Of a stretch of 64,000 bases of DNA, positions 26,107-36,019 are shown in pieces. Location: positions 1,860,001 to 1,924,000 of the forward strand of contig NZ_CP061947.1 in assembly GCF_014838715.1 (NCBI RefSeq). The letters run 5' to 3'. Position 1 is the first letter of the stretch. Each line of letters starts with the position of its first letter. A program made the position numbers and the translations under genes. Source of the DNA: Algoriphagus sp. Y33 (GTDB lineage Bacteria > Bacteroidota > Bacteroidia > Cytophagales > Cyclobacteriaceae). Below the pieces are notes generated by a model. The model saw only the letters and a list, made by a program, of their open reading frames with translations. It had not been told where the DNA came from and made no database searches.

Positions 26107-26943
26107 ATGAAGGAACTTGGTCTAATTTCAAAATTACCCATTAATAGATTTACGGATTTCGGTGCCTATTTGGCTCTCAGTTCAGGAGAAGAACTTTTGC
26201 TTCCCAAAGGATACCTCACAGGTGAGGAAAAAGAAGGAGACGAAATTGAAGTTTTTGTTTACACGGATAGTGAGGATCGGCCGGTTGCCGTGACTCAGAA
26301 GCCCTTGGCACTCTTGGACGAATTTGCTGTCTTGGAAGCTAAGGAAGTCACTTCTTTCGGAGCATTTGTAGACTGGGGGCTTCCAAAAAATCTGTTTGTT
26401 CCCAAATCTGAAATGGGCAAAAACATGGAGGTTGGCCAAAAGTATTTGGTGAAAATCTGTGTTGATTACAAAACCAACCGATTAATCGGAGTCAATAAGT
26501 ATCGTGACTTTATGCGGTTGGCACCGCTGGATTGGGAGGAGGGAAAGGAACTTGAGGGAGTCATTTTCGAGGAAACTGATTTGGGTTTCAAAGTATTGAT
26601 AGACAATGAATATGAAGGTTTGCTTTTCAAAAATGAAGTTTTCCAATCCTTGGAATTGGGCGAAAAACGCAAAGTCTACGTGAAAAAGAACCGTGAAGAC
26701 GGTAAGTTGGACTTGCAGTTGCTTCCTTTCGGGCGTGTGAAGTACGATGAGGGGTCAGAGAAAATACTTGCGATTTTGGAATCCAAAGGTTTTTTGCCTT
26801 TGCATGACAAATCATCTCCTGAGGAAATTCAGGAGCATTTGAGCATGAGCAAAAAGCATTTCAAACAATGTATCGGCCAGCTGTACAAAGCGAGAATGAT
26901 TCAAATTGAGCCTGATGGAATCAGACTAAATGCATCGAATTGA
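26107..26943 (+). CDS. CvfB-like S1 RNA-binding protein
   Basis: 278 aa made of repeated S1-type beta-barrel domains (about residues 1-65, 70-130 and 140-210), then a winged-helix-like C terminus (EEIQEHLSMSKKHFKQCIGQLYKARMI, in part). This is the architecture of the conserved virulence factor B family. The start is an ATG following a TACCTTTA element at about 26095. Its role in RNA binding is inferred from the fold. Its last 23 bp overlap the converging gene on the other strand. Confidence 0.85.
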   Translation: MKELGLISKLPINRFTDFGAYLALSSGEELLLPKGYLTGEEKEGDEIEVFVYTDSEDRPVAVTQKPLALLDEFAVLEAKEVTSFGAFVDWGLPKNLFVPKSEMGKNMEVGQKYLVKICVDYKTNRLIGVNKYRDFMRLAPLDWEEGKELEGVIFEETDLGFKVLIDNEYEGLLFKNEVFQSLELGEKRKVYVKKNREDGKLDLQLLPFGRVKYDEGSEKILAILESKGFLPLHDKSSPEEIQEHLSMSKKHFKQCIGQLYKARMIQIEPDGIRLNASN

Positions 26944-27295
26944 GTTTTAGGATATCAGTGGGCGTAAGGCATAGCACTGCGCTTCCGCGAAGACTGGCTA
27001 TCGGGGCTTTGATCAGATTGGGAGATTTGATCAAGATATTAAGCCAACTTTCGTCATCCCAGTTTTTGCCTGCAATAAACCGCTGATAATCCGGATGTGC
27101 CCGGTTGAGAAGATCCTTTGCCCGGAGATTCAATTTGAGCAAAAGACTATTCCATTGGGTGGGTGTAAGCCTTTCTTTACTCAGGTCTATTGTATTGACG
27201 AATTGGGACATTGATTTGGCATAAGCAAGTGTTTGCTTATCCACTACCTGAGTAGGCGAATGATAGAAATACAGTTCTGAAGGATGAGTTTTCAT
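26921..27295 (-). CDS. ArsC/Spx-like thioredoxin-fold protein without active-site cysteine
   Basis: 124 aa. LYFYHSPTQVVDKQTLAYAK at the N terminus matches the ArsC/Spx start with no cysteine at the catalytic position. LSKERLTPTQWNSLL and NLIKAPIASLRGSAVLCLTP match the family's helical insert and its lIxxPi strand. Its only cysteine is in the last strand. It is therefore probably not a reductase; a structural or Spx-like protein-binding role is possible. It converges with the CvfB-like gene, overlapping by 23 bp. Confidence 0.65.
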   Translation of the reverse strand: MKTHPSELYFYHSPTQVVDKQTLAYAKSMSQFVNTIDLSKERLTPTQWNSLLLKLNLRAKDLLNRAHPDYQRFIAGKNWDDESWLNILIKSPNLIKAPIASLRGSAVLCLTPTDILKLNSMHLV

Positions 27296-27399
27296 GGCTA
27301 AGGGTATTTTGATGCTTTATAAGATACTGAAAATCTATATTTTATAAAAGAATTATTTTCATTAAATAGCTATTTTGAATTATTGAACCTCCATATAGA

Positions 27400-27894
27400 A
27401 TGGATATTGATCTTGAAAATTTCGGTAAAGAGAGCAAGTCAGAATATTCTTCCAACCAGAAATTAAAGGCTAGACTCAGAAAAGTAAAGCCGAAAATCCT
27501 GGACCAAAGATTTGAGATGTTGCATATAGAGACGTTTGGTGAGATAGACTGCTTGGCTTGCGCAAATTGCTGTAAAACTACAAGTCCGATTTTTCTGAAT
27601 ACGGATATTGACCGTCTGGCTAAAGTATTTCGAATGAAGAGCAGTGCTTTTATCGATGAGTACCTGCATCGGGACGAGGAAGGCGATTATGTCTTAAATT
27701 CGGCTCCATGCACTTTCTTGGGGATGGATAATAAATGTCTTGTATATGAGGACAGGCCTAAGGCCTGTAGGGAGTATCCGCATACCGACCGTAAAAAAAT
27801 GCATGGGATTTTGGAGCTTTCGCTTAAAAATACGCTAGTTTGTCCTGCTGTTTTCAAAATTTTCCAGCAGATTGGCAAGGATTATAGGAAGTAA
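27400..27894 (+). CDS. YkgJ family cysteine cluster protein
   Basis: 164 aa with the YkgJ-type cysteine cluster CLACANCCKT at about residues 50-59, followed by APCTFLGMDNKCLVYEDRPKACREYP (in part). The cysteines probably bind zinc or an iron-sulphur cluster. The biochemical role of the family is not established. It lies 46 bp upstream of the ROK kinase gene on the same strand. Confidence 0.85.
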   Translation: MDIDLENFGKESKSEYSSNQKLKARLRKVKPKILDQRFEMLHIETFGEIDCLACANCCKTTSPIFLNTDIDRLAKVFRMKSSAFIDEYLHRDEEGDYVLNSAPCTFLGMDNKCLVYEDRPKACREYPHTDRKKMHGILELSLKNTLVCPAVFKIFQQIGKDYRK

Positions 27895-27940
27895 TGCTAT
27901 TCTTTTGCTTTTTTGAAATCATAAACCTATTAATAATATT

Positions 27941-28873
27941 ATGCAAAATCAGGAATCACGTTTCCTAGGAGTGGACGTGGGGGGAACTCACTTGAAAATC
28001 GGCCTTGTAGATAAGGAAGGTAATATTTTAGACTTTGTAAAGGAAGATACCACCTCTTATCGTGATCATCCTGAGGGATTTGGGCCTGCTTTTATCGCAG
28101 GTATGGGGAAATTCTTGACCAAATACCCCGAAGTGAAAAATGTAGGAATCGGTTTGCCCGGCATGATTTCAAAGGATAGGACAACAGCTCTTGAAATCCC
28201 GGCAATCCCCACACTTAACGGTTTCAATCTTAAAAAGGGATTGGAAGAGAAGTACCCCGGATATGATTTTGTTTTGGAAAATGATGCTGCAGCTGCGGCA
28301 ATCGGGGAGTTTTATTTTGGAAAGGACGATCCTTCACAGAATTTCCTCTTTATCACCATGGGAACCGGAATAGGTAGTGCCTTGGTATTGGATGGAGAAG
28401 TGTTCAAAGGATCCCGAGGCAATGCAATGGAAATGGGACATATGCTTTCCCAAGGGGCAGCTAGGCTTGAGACGCTTATCGGAAGACAGGGGATTTTGAA
28501 TATTATGTCACGTTTTATAGATGCATATCCTGAAAAGGCGGGAGTTTTGGTTGGTGCAGAATTGGGGACTCATCTTCTGGTTGACACGGCCAAGGCCGGA
28601 AACCCGGTGTCATTGATGGTATTCGAAGAAGTAGGAAGGATTTTGGGTGAGGCGATTGTCTCGGCTATTCGTATTTTAGATGTTACCGATGTTTATTTTG
28701 GTGGCGGAATTTCTGCGGGTTTGGAATTTATGATGCCCACGCTTGACCGTACGATCAAACAATATTTATCTCAGTACTACAGTAAAGATCTGTTGTTGAA
28801 AAAGGCCACTCTTGAAAACAACGCAGGTACACTCGGTGCAGCTGCACTGTGTTTTATGGGTTCTGGTTTGTAA
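27941..28873 (+). CDS. ROK family sugar kinase-like protein
   Basis: 310 aa with the ROK ATP-binding start FLGVDVGGTHLKIGLVDKEG, the ENDAAAAAIGEF segment and a FITMGTGIGSALVLDGEVF phosphate motif. The family usually phosphorylates glucose or other hexoses. The CxCGxxGC zinc motif found in many ROK proteins is not present; in its place is NAMEMGHMLSQGA. Hence the substrate assignment (glucokinase versus another sugar) is open. It converges with the lipoprotein gene, overlapping by 20 bp. Confidence 0.88.
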   Translation: MQNQESRFLGVDVGGTHLKIGLVDKEGNILDFVKEDTTSYRDHPEGFGPAFIAGMGKFLTKYPEVKNVGIGLPGMISKDRTTALEIPAIPTLNGFNLKKGLEEKYPGYDFVLENDAAAAAIGEFYFGKDDPSQNFLFITMGTGIGSALVLDGEVFKGSRGNAMEMGHMLSQGAARLETLIGRQGILNIMSRFIDAYPEKAGVLVGAELGTHLLVDTAKAGNPVSLMVFEEVGRILGEAIVSAIRILDVTDVYFGGGISAGLEFMMPTLDRTIKQYLSQYYSKDLLLKKATLENNAGTLGAAALCFMGSGL

Positions 28874-29240
28874 TAGTCACTTCGGATACTTTGCTTATGG
28901 CATTCAGTCGAAAAAGAACTCTTAGGGGTTCTTTTTCTATTTCTACTCCATCACAGTTGCCACTGGGTTCTAGAAAGTAGAAAAAGAAGGTTTGGCTTTT
29001 ATCCACCAACTCCACACGGTCGGGACGTCCAAATGTCTTGATCAAAGCTTGGTTATCAACTCCCAAATAAGAGTGCTTTAACCGCTCAAGTTCTTCCAGA
29101 TCTTGTATCCTTAATCCTTTACATCCATATCGGTCAGACTTCCAGTTTTCCATATTCATACTTCCCGTATCCCTTTTGGAACTGCATGAAAAGACGATGG
29201 AAAGAAATAGAGCAGAGAAAAAGAGTAAGGATTTATTCAT
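28854..29240 (-). CDS. Putative lipoprotein
   Basis: 128 aa from the ATG at 29240, chosen because MNKSLLFFSALFLSIVFSC gives a signal peptide and a lipobox-like cysteine at residue 19. The mature part is not recognised; it contains LLKTFGRPDRVEL-like and YFLEPSGNCDGVEIE segments and resembles small SmpA/BamE-like lipoproteins only loosely. An in-frame extension further upstream belongs to a disrupted membrane protein reading frame (29241-29615). Confidence 0.65.
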   Translation of the reverse strand: MNKSLLFFSALFLSIVFSCSSKRDTGSMNMENWKSDRYGCKGLRIQDLEELERLKHSYLGVDNQALIKTFGRPDRVELVDKSQTFFFYFLEPSGNCDGVEIEKEPLRVLFRLNAISKVSEVTITNQNP

Positions 29241-29615
29241 GATTGCACAGAAATGGAATTGGGATTTGAGTTGCTGATTTTTCCATAGCCAATAGAAAGA
29301 ACCCAAACAATAGGTGCCTAAGATTCCGACTAGGATCGGCAAAGGTAGGAGAGATTGGACTAAGAAAAAGGCAACAGTGACAAAAGCCACAATTCTTGCT
29401 ACTTGTTAGGGTAAACACCGCTTTTTGTTTTCAAAGACTCCTGAAAAATTCACAGGAGTCCACATGATCGGTATACTCACTAGGACTTTGGGTAGGCAGT
29501 TAAAGCTGTAAACGTTCAGGAGAAAGAGCATGTAGGTAAATCCGAGGACAATCATTTCTGCTGCCATCAAAATCAAATATATCGTAATAGCGATCACTAC
29601 TGGTCTGAGGTTCAT
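29241..29615 (-). pseudogene. Probable disrupted small membrane protein
   Basis: From the ATG at 29615 a frame runs MNLRPVVIAITIYLILMAAE with hydrophobic helices, reaching TAA at 29406-29408. In the same frame, after the stop, translation continues QVARIVAFVTVAFFLVQSLL with two further hydrophobic helices until the lipoprotein ATG at 29240. One intact gene split by a point nonsense mutation is the simplest reading. Alternatives are two short separate membrane peptides or translation from the GTG at 29390. Confidence 0.4.
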
Positions 29616-29730
29616 TATTTTGGGTGTTTTTGCGAAGCTACTTGTCAAAGATAAAGATAAAAGGATCGGCGATAAGTCGGATTCAGTTTGTTCAAATCCT
29701 TTATATTAGCGCATTCAATTCCCCTCAATT

Positions 29731-30225
29731 ATGTATTACCGATTCGGAAAAGCCTTTTATTTCCTAAGTGTTGTCCTGTTCATTTTCTTTCTCCTGTATT
29801 TCTATTCAGCTTTGCCGGAGAAGGTCAGTTACAATTTTGATGAAAATGGGCTGTCACCCGAAAAGGTAAGTAAGGAGATGTTTTTTTATGGAATGATCGC
29901 CATTTTTATTATAATGAACATGGTTGTTCTACTTCCTCCCAAATTGCTTGAAACCAAAAATCATCAAGGCCTGACCCGCATTTTCCCGATTGGTGATAAG
30001 TTTCGGGATTATTATTTGGGTTGGTTTTATTCTTTCGGGGGTATCCTTAACATGAGTTTGGGCATGTTGGTATTTTATACTCATGCGATCAATAATCAAG
30101 AGGAAATCGCTGCTAGCCAGTACAATTTCTTCTTTTATCTCATTCCCGGGCTTTTTGTCGTTTGGGTGATAGGATTGTTCGCTATTCTTGTGGGGAAATT
30201 CAACCAAGTGAAAAATAGATCTTGA
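29731..30225 (+). CDS. Hypothetical four-helix membrane protein
   Basis: 164 aa with about four membrane helices (residues ~10-28, 48-68, 102-122 and 133-153). The segment LPEKVSYNFDENGLSP after the first helix resembles the DUF1648 motif of SdpI-like proteins. The function is unknown. It lies 23 bp upstream of parE on the same strand, so it may be co-transcribed with it. Confidence 0.7.
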   Translation: MYYRFGKAFYFLSVVLFIFFLLYFYSALPEKVSYNFDENGLSPEKVSKEMFFYGMIAIFIIMNMVVLLPPKLLETKNHQGLTRIFPIGDKFRDYYLGWFYSFGGILNMSLGMLVFYTHAINNQEEIAASQYNFFFYLIPGLFVVWVIGLFAILVGKFNQVKNRS

Positions 30226-30248
30226 GCAGAATAAGTATCAAATAGCAT

Positions 30249-32150
30249 ATGGCTGAAGCAGTTAAATACACAGAAGACAGTATCAAGTCCCTCGATTGGA
30301 GGGAGCATATCAGGCTAAGACCCGGTATGTATATCGGTAAATTGGGAGATGGCAGTGCCCAGGATGATGGGATTTATGTCCTTGTAAAAGAGGTTCTGGA
30401 TAATTCTATTGATGAGCACATGATGGGGTATGGGAGAACCATAGATGTCAAGATCTCCGAACACAAGGTGGAAGTACGTGACTATGGCCGTGGTATTCCG
30501 CTAGGCAAAGTCATCGATTGTGTATCCAAGATCAACACGGGCGGTAAATACGATTCAGGGGCTTTCCAGAAGTCTGTAGGACTAAATGGGGTAGGTACCA
30601 AGGCAGTGAATGCGTTGTCTGACTTTTTCAAAGTACAGGCTTATCGTGAGGGGGAAACCAAAGTAGCCGAATTCGAAAAAGGCATCTTGGTAAACGATCC
30701 CCCGATCAACAAAACATCAGACAGAAATGGCACAAAAGTCGTTTTCTCTCCTGATGGCGGTATTTTCAAAAATTACCATTTTATACCTGAATACCTGGAA
30801 AATCAGATTTGGAACTATGCCTATCTGAATGCAGGTCTTACGATCAATTATAACGGAAAGAAGTATTTCTCTGATAGGGGACTTTACGATTTGCTCTCTA
30901 ACAAGATAGATGAGGAGACTCAGCGGTACCCTATCATTCACCTGAAAGGGAATGATATAGAAATGGCTCTCACTCACTCCAATCAGTATGGGGAAGAGTA
31001 TTATTCTTTTGTCAACGGGCAATACACAACCCAGGGCGGCACGCATTTGGCCGCTTTTCGGGAAGCAGTGGTTAAGACTGTCCGGGAATTTTTCAAGAAG
31101 GACTACGATGCTTCCGACATTCGTCAGAGTGTGGTAGCAGCCATTTCCATCCGGGTGCAGGAGCCTGTGTTCGAATCCCAAACCAAGACTAAACTAGGGT
31201 CACAATCTGTAGGTCCTGATGGTCCGACCGTACGTACGTTTATCAATGACTTCCTTAAGACTGAGCTGGATAATTATTTGCATAAAAATCCCGCTGTTGC
31301 CGATGCCCTTTTAAAAAGAATCCTTCAATCTGAGCGTGAGCGCAAAGAGATTTCCGGTATTAAGAAACTGGCAAACGAACGGGCAAAAAAAGCCAATCTT
31401 CACAATAAGAAACTCAGAGACTGCCGTGTGCACTATGATGATCCCAAGGCCAATGAGGATGTGAAAGCAAATACTATGCTCTTCCTGACTGAGGGTGACT
31501 CTGCCTCGGGATCTATCACCAAATCCCGTGATGTACAGACGCAGGCGGTGTTTTCCCTTAGAGGAAAACCTTTGAATTGCTTTGGGATGACCAAGAAAGT
31601 GGTGTATGAAAATGAGGAATTCAACCTTCTCCAACATGCACTGAATATTGAGGATGGAATAGAAAACCTTAGGTACAGGAAGATTGTAATCGCAACGGAT
31701 GCAGATGTCGATGGGATGCACATCCGCTTGCTGATCATGACATACTTCTTGCAGTTTTTTCCGGACTTGGTGAAGAATGGGCATTTATTTATTTTGGACA
31801 CCCCGCTTTTCCGGGTTAGGAACAAAAAAGAGACAATCTATTGCTATACAGACGAGGAACGGCAGCGGGCAATTCATAAGCTGGGTAACAAGCCTGAGAT
31901 TACCCGATTTAAAGGTTTGGGGGAGATATCTCCGGAGGAATTCGGAGGATTTATCGGAGAGGATATTCGTTTGGAGCCGATAATATTGAATAAAGAAACT
32001 AAAATAGGAGACTTGCTGACTTTCTATATGGGAAAGAACACCCCTAACCGTCAGAACTTTATTATAAAGAATCTAAAGATAGAAAAGGACTTGGCACTTG
32101 AGGATCCAAAGGCAAAAGAAGCAGGGGAAGAGGAAATCGAAGCGGCGTAG
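30249..32150 (+). CDS. parE: DNA topoisomerase IV subunit B
   Basis: 633 aa, type IIA topoisomerase B subunit. The GHKL ATPase motif [15 protein letters not shown] is near residue 55, with [11 protein letters not shown] after it. The TOPRIM core is [20 protein letters not shown] (about residues 420-440), then [12 protein letters not shown]. The gene is followed after 337 bp by parC. The length and the pairing with an A subunit of the topoisomerase IV style support ParE over GyrB, which is the main alternative. Confidence 0.88.
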   Translation: MAEAVKYTEDSIKSLDWREHIRLRPGMYIGKLGDGSAQDDGIYVLVKEVLDNSIDEHMMGYGRTIDVKISEHKVEVRDYGRGIPLGKVIDCVSKINTGGKYDSGAFQKSVGLNGVGTKAVNALSDFFKVQAYREGETKVAEFEKGILVNDPPINKTSDRNGTKVVFSPDGGIFKNYHFIPEYLENQIWNYAYLNAGLTINYNGKKYFSDRGLYDLLSNKIDEETQRYPIIHLKGNDIEMALTHSNQYGEEYYSFVNGQYTTQGGTHLAAFREAVVKTVREFFKKDYDASDIRQSVVAAISIRVQEPVFESQTKTKLGSQSVGPDGPTVRTFINDFLKTELDNYLHKNPAVADALLKRILQSERERKEISGIKKLANERAKKANLHNKKLRDCRVHYDDPKANEDVKANTMLFLTEGDSASGSITKSRDVQTQAVFSLRGKPLNCFGMTKKVVYENEEFNLLQHALNIEDGIENLRYRKIVIATDADVDGMHIRLLIMTYFLQFFPDLVKNGHLFILDTPLFRVRNKKETIYCYTDEERQRAIHKLGNKPEITRFKGLGEISPEEFGGFIGEDIRLEPIILNKETKIGDLLTFYMGKNTPNRQNFIIKNLKIEKDLALEDPKAKEAGEEEIEAA

Positions 32151-32487
32151 CATTGCATTTTTTTACAATAAAATAATGATGTAAATCTAATGCAGTATGA
32201 GATCGTGGATACTAATGTATCATGTGGCCTTATAAATAAAATTATAAACACATGAAATCGGGCATGACGAAGAACGTCAGACAGAGGAAAGATTATCCGT
32301 TATGCGAGATTCTCCCGAAGAACAATCGGGACGGGCTATCCCGATTTTCGGGACAGGTAATGGCCATTGAAAAACAATTATAATCGTATGAAAATAAAAT
32401 TTCAAATGATTACTTCCTGATAGGAAATTTGATTTCTGTTGGATTGGTATTGGTGACCTTCCAACTTTATAACTACCGGACTATAAC
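32151..32487. other. parE-parC intergenic region
   Basis: 337 bp with no gene. A nested palindrome at 32313-32353 pairs TCCCGAA with TTCGGGA around inner CGGGA/TCCCG arms. It could form a hairpin, but no T tract follows, so it does not look like a classical terminator. It may be a palindromic interspersed repeat. Confidence 0.4.
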
Positions 32488-35106
32488 ATGAGTGACGAAA
32501 ACAATTTGCCAAAGGACGGCGACGAATCTCTGCACACATCTGTCCCTGTGACAGGAATGTACCAGGAATGGTTTCTGGATTATGCTTCTTATGTGATTCT
32601 GGAACGGGCTGTTCCGGCAATCGAGGATGGCTTGAAACCCGTACAGCGTCGTATCCTGCATGCGATGAAAGAAATGGACGATGGGCGATTCAATAAAGTC
32701 GCCAACATCATTGGCCAATCCATGCAATTTCACCCCCACGGTGATGCTTCCATAGGCGACGCTATCGTAAATCTCGGTCAAAAGGACCTGTTGATTGAAA
32801 CTCAAGGTAACTGGGGAGACGTGCGTACCGGAGATCGGGCGGCAGCGGCCAGATATATTGAAGCCAGACTCTCCAAGTTTGCACTTGAGGTATTGTTTAA
32901 TTCCCAGACCACCGAGTGGCAACTTTCATATGACGGTAGAAAACGCGAGCCGGTAACGTTGCCTGTCAAATTTCCGCTTTTACTTGCACAAGGAGTAGAA
33001 GGAATTGCAGTGGGACTTTCCACCAAGATCCTTCCGCATAACTTCTGTGAGTTGATTCTTGCGTCAATTGAGATTCTCAATGGAAATAAATCCAATGTGC
33101 TTCCGGATTTTATCACCGGCGGATTTGCAGATTTTTCCGAATACAATGAAGGTCTTAGAGGGGGGAAAGTTAAGGTTAGAGCCAGAATTGAAGAGGAAGA
33201 TAGTAAAACCTTATTAATTAAGGATATACCCTATGGAACCACAACTGACACATTGATTGATTCTATCCTCAAAGCCAACGATAAAGGAAAGATTAAAATC
33301 AAGAAAGTCGTCGACAACACTGCCAAGGATGTAGAAATAGCCATACAGCTTGCGCCGGGTGTTTCTCCCGATGTGACGATAGATGCGTTGTATGCATTTA
33401 CAGATTGTGAGGTGTCGATTTCGCCAAATGCCTGTGTGATTATCAAGGATACTCCGATATTCCTTACCGTAAATGATATCCTGGAGTATAATACCAAGCA
33501 AACCAAAGCACTTCTCAAGCGCGAATTAGAAATTCGCAAAGCGGAATTGATGGAGAAATTGCTTTTTTCATCTCTGGAAAAAATATTTATCGAAAATAGG
33601 ATCTATCGGGATATTGAAGAGTGTACTACTTGGGATGATGTCTTGAAGGCAATAGATGAAGGTTTGGATCCATATAAACCTGATTTTTATAGAGAGATCA
33701 CTACAGAGGATTTGGTCCGTTTGACAGAAATTAAGATCAAGCGTATTTCCAAATTTGATACGTTCAAGGCGGACGAGCTGATGAAACGTCTTCAAGATGA
33801 GCTGAAGGAAGTGAATCATCATTTAAGGCATCTTACAGACTATGCAATTGCATACTATGAAAATCTGCTTACCAAATATGGCAAAGGACGTGAGCGTAAG
33901 ACTGAAATCAGGACTTTTGATGCCATTCAGGCAAATGTAGTTGCGGCAAGCAATGCGAAGCTTTATGTGAACCGTGCAGATGGCTTTGTGGGATATGCGC
34001 TCAAGAAAGATGAATTTGTCTGTGATTGCTCTGATTTGGATGATATCATAGTGATTCGTAAGGACGGCGTATGCATGGTGTCCAAGATTCAGGAAAAGAA
34101 CTTCATGGGTAAGGATATTTTGCACGTAGCTGTGTTCCGCAAAGGAGACGAACGGATGGTGTACAACTATATCTATTTGGATGGAGCTACCGGACGGGCG
34201 ATGGTCAAGCGTTTTCAGGTACTGGCCGTCACTCGGGACAAGGAATACGTGCTTACCAAAGGGAGTAAAGGCAGTAAGACACTCTATCTCACAGCCAATG
34301 CAAACGGTGAAGCCGAGATCATCACAGTCTATTTGACCCAAGGTGCAAAAGCCCGTGTGAAAGTTTTTGACTTTGATTTTGCTTCAATAGATATCAAGGG
34401 CAGGGGTGCGGGAGGAAATATCCTGACTAGACATCCGATACGGAAAATCCAGTTGAAAATGGAAGGTGTATCTACGCTGGGGGGATTAAATATTTATTAT
34501 GACTCGATCGTCGGCAGACTGAATACTGATGAGCGCGGGAAATTGATTGGTAATTTTCTGGGAGACGACAGAGTGTTGGTGTGCTACAAAAGTGGCGATT
34601 ATGAATTGACCAGTTTCGAAACTACCAATAGATACGATGCTCCCAATGTCGTACTGATAGAGAAATTTGATCCCGATAAAGTGCTGTCAGCCATTTACTT
34701 TGATGGTGGTAGTAAAACGTATTATATAAAGAGGTTTCAGATAGAGACAACTACCTTAAACAAGAATTTCAATTTTATTTCAGATCATAAGCAGTCTTAT
34801 CTGAAGCTTATTTCCACTGAGAAGCAGCCACAGGCACGCGTGACTCTGATCAAGGGCAAAGAGGAAGAAGTGATGGAGTATGACTTGGATATGCTGATTG
34901 ATATCAAAGGCTGGAAGGCATTGGGAAATAAGTTGAGCACCTACCAAATAAAGGATCTCAGTTTGATTCCTTCCAAAAAAGCTGAGGCATCTGATGAAGC
35001 TGGCGCAGAGGGAGATGAAACTGATTTGGACGATGACTTGGAAATTGGCTCTACAATAGACCCACCTGTCAATAAAGACGATGAAGATCAACTGGGACTA
35101 TTTTAA
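32488..35106 (+). CDS. parC: DNA topoisomerase IV subunit A
   Basis: 872 aa. The breakage-rejoining domain holds QSMQFHPHGDASIGDAIVNL and the catalytic Tyr123 in AAARYIEARL. A C-terminal beta-pinwheel region follows (about residues 500-820), and the end is acidic (DETDLDDDLEIGS). It breaks and rejoins DNA together with ParE encoded upstream and is needed for chromosome segregation. The lack of a canonical GyrA-box (QRRGGKG) in the C-terminal domain favours ParC. Confidence 0.88.
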   Translation: MSDENNLPKDGDESLHTSVPVTGMYQEWFLDYASYVILERAVPAIEDGLKPVQRRILHAMKEMDDGRFNKVANIIGQSMQFHPHGDASIGDAIVNLGQKDLLIETQGNWGDVRTGDRAAAARYIEARLSKFALEVLFNSQTTEWQLSYDGRKREPVTLPVKFPLLLAQGVEGIAVGLSTKILPHNFCELILASIEILNGNKSNVLPDFITGGFADFSEYNEGLRGGKVKVRARIEEEDSKTLLIKDIPYGTTTDTLIDSILKANDKGKIKIKKVVDNTAKDVEIAIQLAPGVSPDVTIDALYAFTDCEVSISPNACVIIKDTPIFLTVNDILEYNTKQTKALLKRELEIRKAELMEKLLFSSLEKIFIENRIYRDIEECTTWDDVLKAIDEGLDPYKPDFYREITTEDLVRLTEIKIKRISKFDTFKADELMKRLQDELKEVNHHLRHLTDYAIAYYENLLTKYGKGRERKTEIRTFDAIQANVVAASNAKLYVNRADGFVGYALKKDEFVCDCSDLDDIIVIRKDGVCMVSKIQEKNFMGKDILHVAVFRKGDERMVYNYIYLDGATGRAMVKRFQVLAVTRDKEYVLTKGSKGSKTLYLTANANGEAEIITVYLTQGAKARVKVFDFDFASIDIKGRGAGGNILTRHPIRKIQLKMEGVSTLGGLNIYYDSIVGRLNTDERGKLIGNFLGDDRVLVCYKSGDYELTSFETTNRYDAPNVVLIEKFDPDKVLSAIYFDGGSKTYYIKRFQIETTTLNKNFNFISDHKQSYLKLISTEKQPQARVTLIKGKEEEVMEYDLDMLIDIKGWKALGNKLSTYQIKDLSLIPSKKAEASDEAGAEGDETDLDDDLEIGSTIDPPVNKDDEDQLGLF

Positions 35107-35290
35107 AGCCGGCATTGCTCATTAGTTTTCGTTATTGCAAGAAATCAGGTTGTTTGGAGTCTGAGTCCGCCGCGACGGATATGGTAAAGTAGAAAACAAT
35201 AATAATAGTTGTGGCTGATTTTGAAGTAATTAAAAGCCAAAGTAGAATTGCTAATACGGAATGCGGGTTGACGCCCCATGTTTTTTCAAG

Positions 35291-36019
35291 ATGGAAGAGG
35301 GAAATCACTTAGAAACTATAGATCAAGGCTGGTTGGATTATTTGAGCCAATACATCACTGTACATAAGAAAGCAGTAATGGAGAAGGTGTTGGCTCAAAG
35401 AACCCGCTTCCTTACCGTAGTCTTAGAGGATATTTTCAAACCCCATAATGCCAGTGCTGTTTTACGCACATGCGATTGTTTTGGGATTCAGGATGTGCAT
35501 GTCATCGAAAAGGTGAATGCATACAAAATCAATCCTTATGTGACCCGGGGTGCTTCCCAGTGGGTGGATTTGCATAAGTATTACAGCAAGGAGGGTTCTG
35601 CGGTTCAGGATTGTTTTTCTAGCTTGAGAGATAGAGGGTATAAAATATATGGTACCAGTCCGTTACCGGGTTCTATCTCAATCTATGATTTAGAACCCGA
35701 TGAAAAACTGGCACTGGTATTCGGAAATGAGCATGAGGGTATCAGTGCAGAAGTTCAGGAAAGCGTGGATGGATTGGTGCATATTCCCATGTTGGGCTTT
35801 ACGGAGAGTTTTAATATTTCCGTGGCAGCATCCATTATGCTATATGAGCAGGTAAAAAAAGTGGAAAGGTACGAGCATCCTGATTTTTACTTGACAGAGC
35901 AGGAAAAACAACTCTTGAGAATGAAGTGGTATAGATCGGTGGTGAAGAGAGCAGATGTGCATGAGAAGGCTTACTTGAGTTCAAAAGGGCCTAGTTCTTC
36001 TTCTGAAAGATTGAGTTGA
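35291..36019 (+). CDS. TrmH/SpoU family RNA methyltransferase
   Basis: 242 aa from the ATG at 35291; an ATG at 35261 adds ten residues that family members lack. Motifs are VVLEDIFKPHNASAVLRTCDCFG (motif 1), LVFGNEHEGIS (motif 2) and IPMLGFTESFNISVAASIML (motif 3), typical of SPOUT 2'-O-methyltransferases that modify tRNA (TrmH-type position 18) or rRNA. Target RNA is not decided by the sequence. It converges with the next gene by a 29-bp overlap. Confidence 0.88.
   Translation: MEEGNHLETIDQGWLDYLSQYITVHKKAVMEKVLAQRTRFLTVVLEDIFKPHNASAVLRTCDCFGIQDVHVIEKVNAYKINPYVTRGASQWVDLHKYYSKEGSAVQDCFSSLRDRGYKIYGTSPLPGSISIYDLEPDEKLALVFGNEHEGISAEVQESVDGLVHIPMLGFTESFNISVAASIMLYEQVKKVERYEHPDFYLTEQEKQLLRMKWYRSVVKRADVHEKAYLSSKGPSSSSERLS

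Noticed and set aside
29406..29408. Programmed stop-codon readthrough or selenocysteine site
   Set aside because: The stop is TAA, which is neither the selenocysteine (UGA) nor the pyrrolysine (UAG) codon, and no supporting structure is visible; a simple nonsense mutation is more economical.
32313..32353. Terminator after parE
   Set aside because: The nested palindrome has no T run downstream, so I list it only as a palindrome.
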